DNA of 7,810 nt from a bacterium. GTDB taxonomy: Bacteria > Planctomycetota > B15-G4 > JADJEK01. Location of the stretch: positions 1 to 7,810 of the forward strand of contig JAUIEL010000310.1 of assembly GCA_030428825.1 (NCBI GenBank). The letters are read 5' to 3'. Shown here in pieces: positions 6,214 through 7,810 of the stretch; position 1 is the first letter of the stretch, and each line of letters starts with the position of its first letter. The position numbers were made by a program, and so were the translations under genes. The notes under the pieces were generated by a model. The model made no database searches and was not told the origin of the DNA. It saw only the letters and a list, made by a program, of their open reading frames with translations.

Positions 6214-7810
6214 ATGTTCCGATCCCTTCGACCGCTCTCCTCCGCCCTCGTCGTCGCGGCGCTCCTGCCGCTCGGGGCGTGGGCCAAGGACACCGCGGAC
6301 GACGTCGAGCGTCAGACCAAGCCGAAGCTGGTCCAGGTCAAGATCAACGGCGGCGCCCACGAGGACCCGACGCCGATCAACCCGCTCGGCCCGCAGCCGA
6401 AGAACTTCCGCGCGAAGCTGCTCCACCTCCGGAAGATCGCCGCCGACGACGCGATCGATGGGGTCGTCCTGAAGGTCTCGGGCGCGCCGGACTTCGCGCG
6501 GTCGATCGACCTGATGAACGAGCTGCGCGCCGTGAAGTCGGCCGGCAAGAAGGTCGTCTGCTTCTCGGAGACGATGGATCAGCGCTCGCTGATGTTCGCG
6601 TCGCTGGCGGACCTGCTCGCGATGCCGCCGTCCGGCGGGATGTCGCTCGACGGGATCACGTCCGAGCTGATGTACCTGAAGAACCTGTTCGCGCTCCTCG
6701 ACCTGAAGTTCCACGTCATCCACATCGGGAACTTCAAGACCGCGTACGAGGACTTCGCGAAGGACCGGATGAGCGACGAGCAGCGGAAGGTGCTGCGGAT
6801 CCTCATGAACGAGTTCCTCGGCCAGATGCAGGGGACGATCGCCGAGAACCGCGGGCTGCCGCTCGAGAAGGTGAAGGCGGCGTACGAGGCGCTGATGGTC
6901 CGTCCGGACGAGGCGAAGGAGATGGGGCTGATCGACGCCGTCCTGTACGAGGACGAGTTCGACGCCCGCGTCGACGAGCTGTTCGGCGGCGAGGTCGAGG
7001 TCGACAAGAAGTACGGCGACAAGGGGACGGAGGACCTCGAGAAGATGCTCGAGTCGCCGTTCGCCATGTTCCAGCTCCTGCCGAAGCTGCTGAAGCCGCA
7101 GCGGCCGAAGCTCCCCGACGAGCCGCGGATCGCGATCGTCTACGCGACCGGCCCGATCATGAGCGGGAAGAGCCAGATGGGGTTCGACGGGAGCGTCTCC
7201 TCCATGGGGAGCGAGACGATCGTGAAGGCGCTGGAGAAGGCGCTCGAGGACGACTGGGTCCGCGCCGTGATCCTCCGCGTCAACTCGCCGGGCGGATCGG
7301 CCCTCGCGTCCGACATGATCTGGCGGGCGACGCAGCGGGTGAAGGCGAAGAAGCCGATCATCTCGTCGATGGGCGGGGTCGCCGCGAGCGGCGGCTACTG
7401 GATCTCGATGGGGTGCGACCGGATCATCGCGCAGCCGTCGACGATCACCGGATCGATCGGCGTGGTCGGGATGCTGCCGGACGTGTCGCGGACCCTGAAG
7501 CGGTTCGGCGTGAACGTCGAGGTGGTCGGGGCCGGCCCGCACGTCGACGACCTCGCGATGATGCGCGACGGGCCGTCGCCGTTCCTGAAGGACCTGATCC
7601 ACGACTCGATGCTCCAGGTGTACGACGAGTTCATCCGGAAGGTCTCCGAGGGGCGGAAGATGAACCCGCAGGTCCTCGAGACGCTCGCTCGCGGCCGCGT
7701 CTGGACCGGACGCCAGGCGGCGGACCTGAACCTCGTCGACGAGCTCGGCGGGCTCGAGCGCGCGATCGAGGTGGCGTGCGAGCTCGGCGGCGGACTCGAC
7801 CCGAAGTCGG
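6214..7810 (+). CDS. sppA: Signal peptide peptidase SppA, long (67K) type, S49 serine protease; 3' end beyond the window
   Basis: Membrane-associated or periplasmic serine protease that degrades cleaved signal peptides. Only 532 codons are visible, with no stop before the edge; E. coli SppA has 618 residues, so the C-terminal end is missing. Two tandem S49 domains are seen. The N-terminal one supplies the general-base lysine K175 in IGNFKTAYEDF, aligning with the E. coli GTYKSAVEPF segment that holds Lys209. The C-terminal one has NSPGGS (357-362) and the nucleophile S392 in GGVAASGGYW, followed by the TGSIGVVGM segment and a WTGRQAADLNLVDELGG block near the edge. The N-terminus (residues 1-24) has a short basic region, a hydrophobic core and an AWA cleavage signal before K25, suggesting export and possibly release rather than a permanent anchor. 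GGAGG at 6200-6204, nine bases before the ATG, supports the start. It is transcribed in the same direction as the GT4 genes but separated by 203 bases, so probably has its own promoter. Confidence 0.93.
   Translation, partial: MFRSLRPLSSALVVAALLPLGAWAKDTADDVERQTKPKLVQVKINGGAHEDPTPINPLGPQPKNFRAKLLHLRKIAADDAIDGVVLKVSGAPDFARSIDLMNELRAVKSAGKKVVCFSETMDQRSLMFASLADLLAMPPSGGMSLDGITSELMYLKNLFALLDLKFHVIHIGNFKTAYEDFAKDRMSDEQRKVLRILMNEFLGQMQGTIAENRGLPLEKVKAAYEALMVRPDEAKEMGLIDAVLYEDEFDARVDELFGGEVEVDKKYGDKGTEDLEKMLESPFAMFQLLPKLLKPQRPKLPDEPRIAIVYATGPIMSGKSQMGFDGSVSSMGSETIVKALEKALEDDWVRAVILRVNSPGGSALASDMIWRATQRVKAKKPIISSMGGVAASGGYWISMGCDRIIAQPSTITGSIGVVGMLPDVSRTLKRFGVNVEVVGAGPHVDDLAMMRDGPSPFLKDLIHDSMLQVYDEFIRKVSEGRKMNPQVLETLARGRVWTGRQAADLNLVDELGGLERAIEVACELGGGLDPKS

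Noticed and set aside
6187..7602. Minus-strand open frame of 471 codons opposite sppA
   Set aside because: Arg/His/Leu/Asp-rich composition typical of the antisense of GC-rich genes. The sense strand is a clear S49 protease.

Overview
The window is very GC-rich double-stranded bacterial DNA with strong G/C-ending codon bias. It holds five protein genes, four complete and one cut by the right edge. No rRNA, tRNA, CRISPR array, insertion sequence or phage gene is visible. The E. coli-type SppA with an export signal, the pair of GT4 glycosyltransferases and the MFS/spermidine-synthase-like fusion point to a diderm (Gram-negative-type), high-GC environmental bacterium. Planctomycetota, Acidobacteriota, Myxococcota or Gemmatimonadota-like lineages would all fit, and the sequence alone does not decide the phylum.

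Layout, left to right: (1) Positions 1-118 are non-coding. They contain a 29-bp exact copy of part of the 3' end of the neighbouring gene, an inverted repeat and a degenerate ACCGG-rich stretch. (2) On the minus strand, 3552-1024 encodes an 842-aa membrane protein with a C-terminal spermidine-synthase-like Rossmann domain. It is followed, with a 4-base GTGA overlap, by a 302-aa extended short-chain dehydrogenase/epimerase (1027-119), so the two form a translationally coupled operon. (3) Positions 3553-3728 are a 176-bp divergent intergenic region with three short dyad symmetries. (4) On the plus strand, two GT4 glycosyltransferases (3729-4889 and 4886-6010) overlap by ATGA and form a second coupled operon. 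(5) Positions 6011-6213 are intergenic with one hairpin. (6) A long-form signal peptide peptidase A gene starts at 6214 and runs off the right edge; its Ser/Lys dyad is present.

How the genes work together: the GT4 pair would add sugars one after another to a lipid-linked or surface glycan on the cytoplasmic face. The divergently transcribed epimerase could supply or modify a nucleotide sugar for that glycan, but this rests only on neighbourhood. The MFS/spermidine-synthase-like protein is an uncharacterised fusion type. Its fold is clear, but several residues expected of a true aminopropyltransferase are absent, so it should not be taken as polyamine synthesis. SppA is probably an independent housekeeping gene of envelope protein turnover.

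Nothing here amounts to a clearly new system. The most unusual points are the short duplication beyond the epimerase stop codon, the altered active site in the fusion protein, the loss of a usually conserved arginine in the first GT4, and the dyads between the divergent operons.
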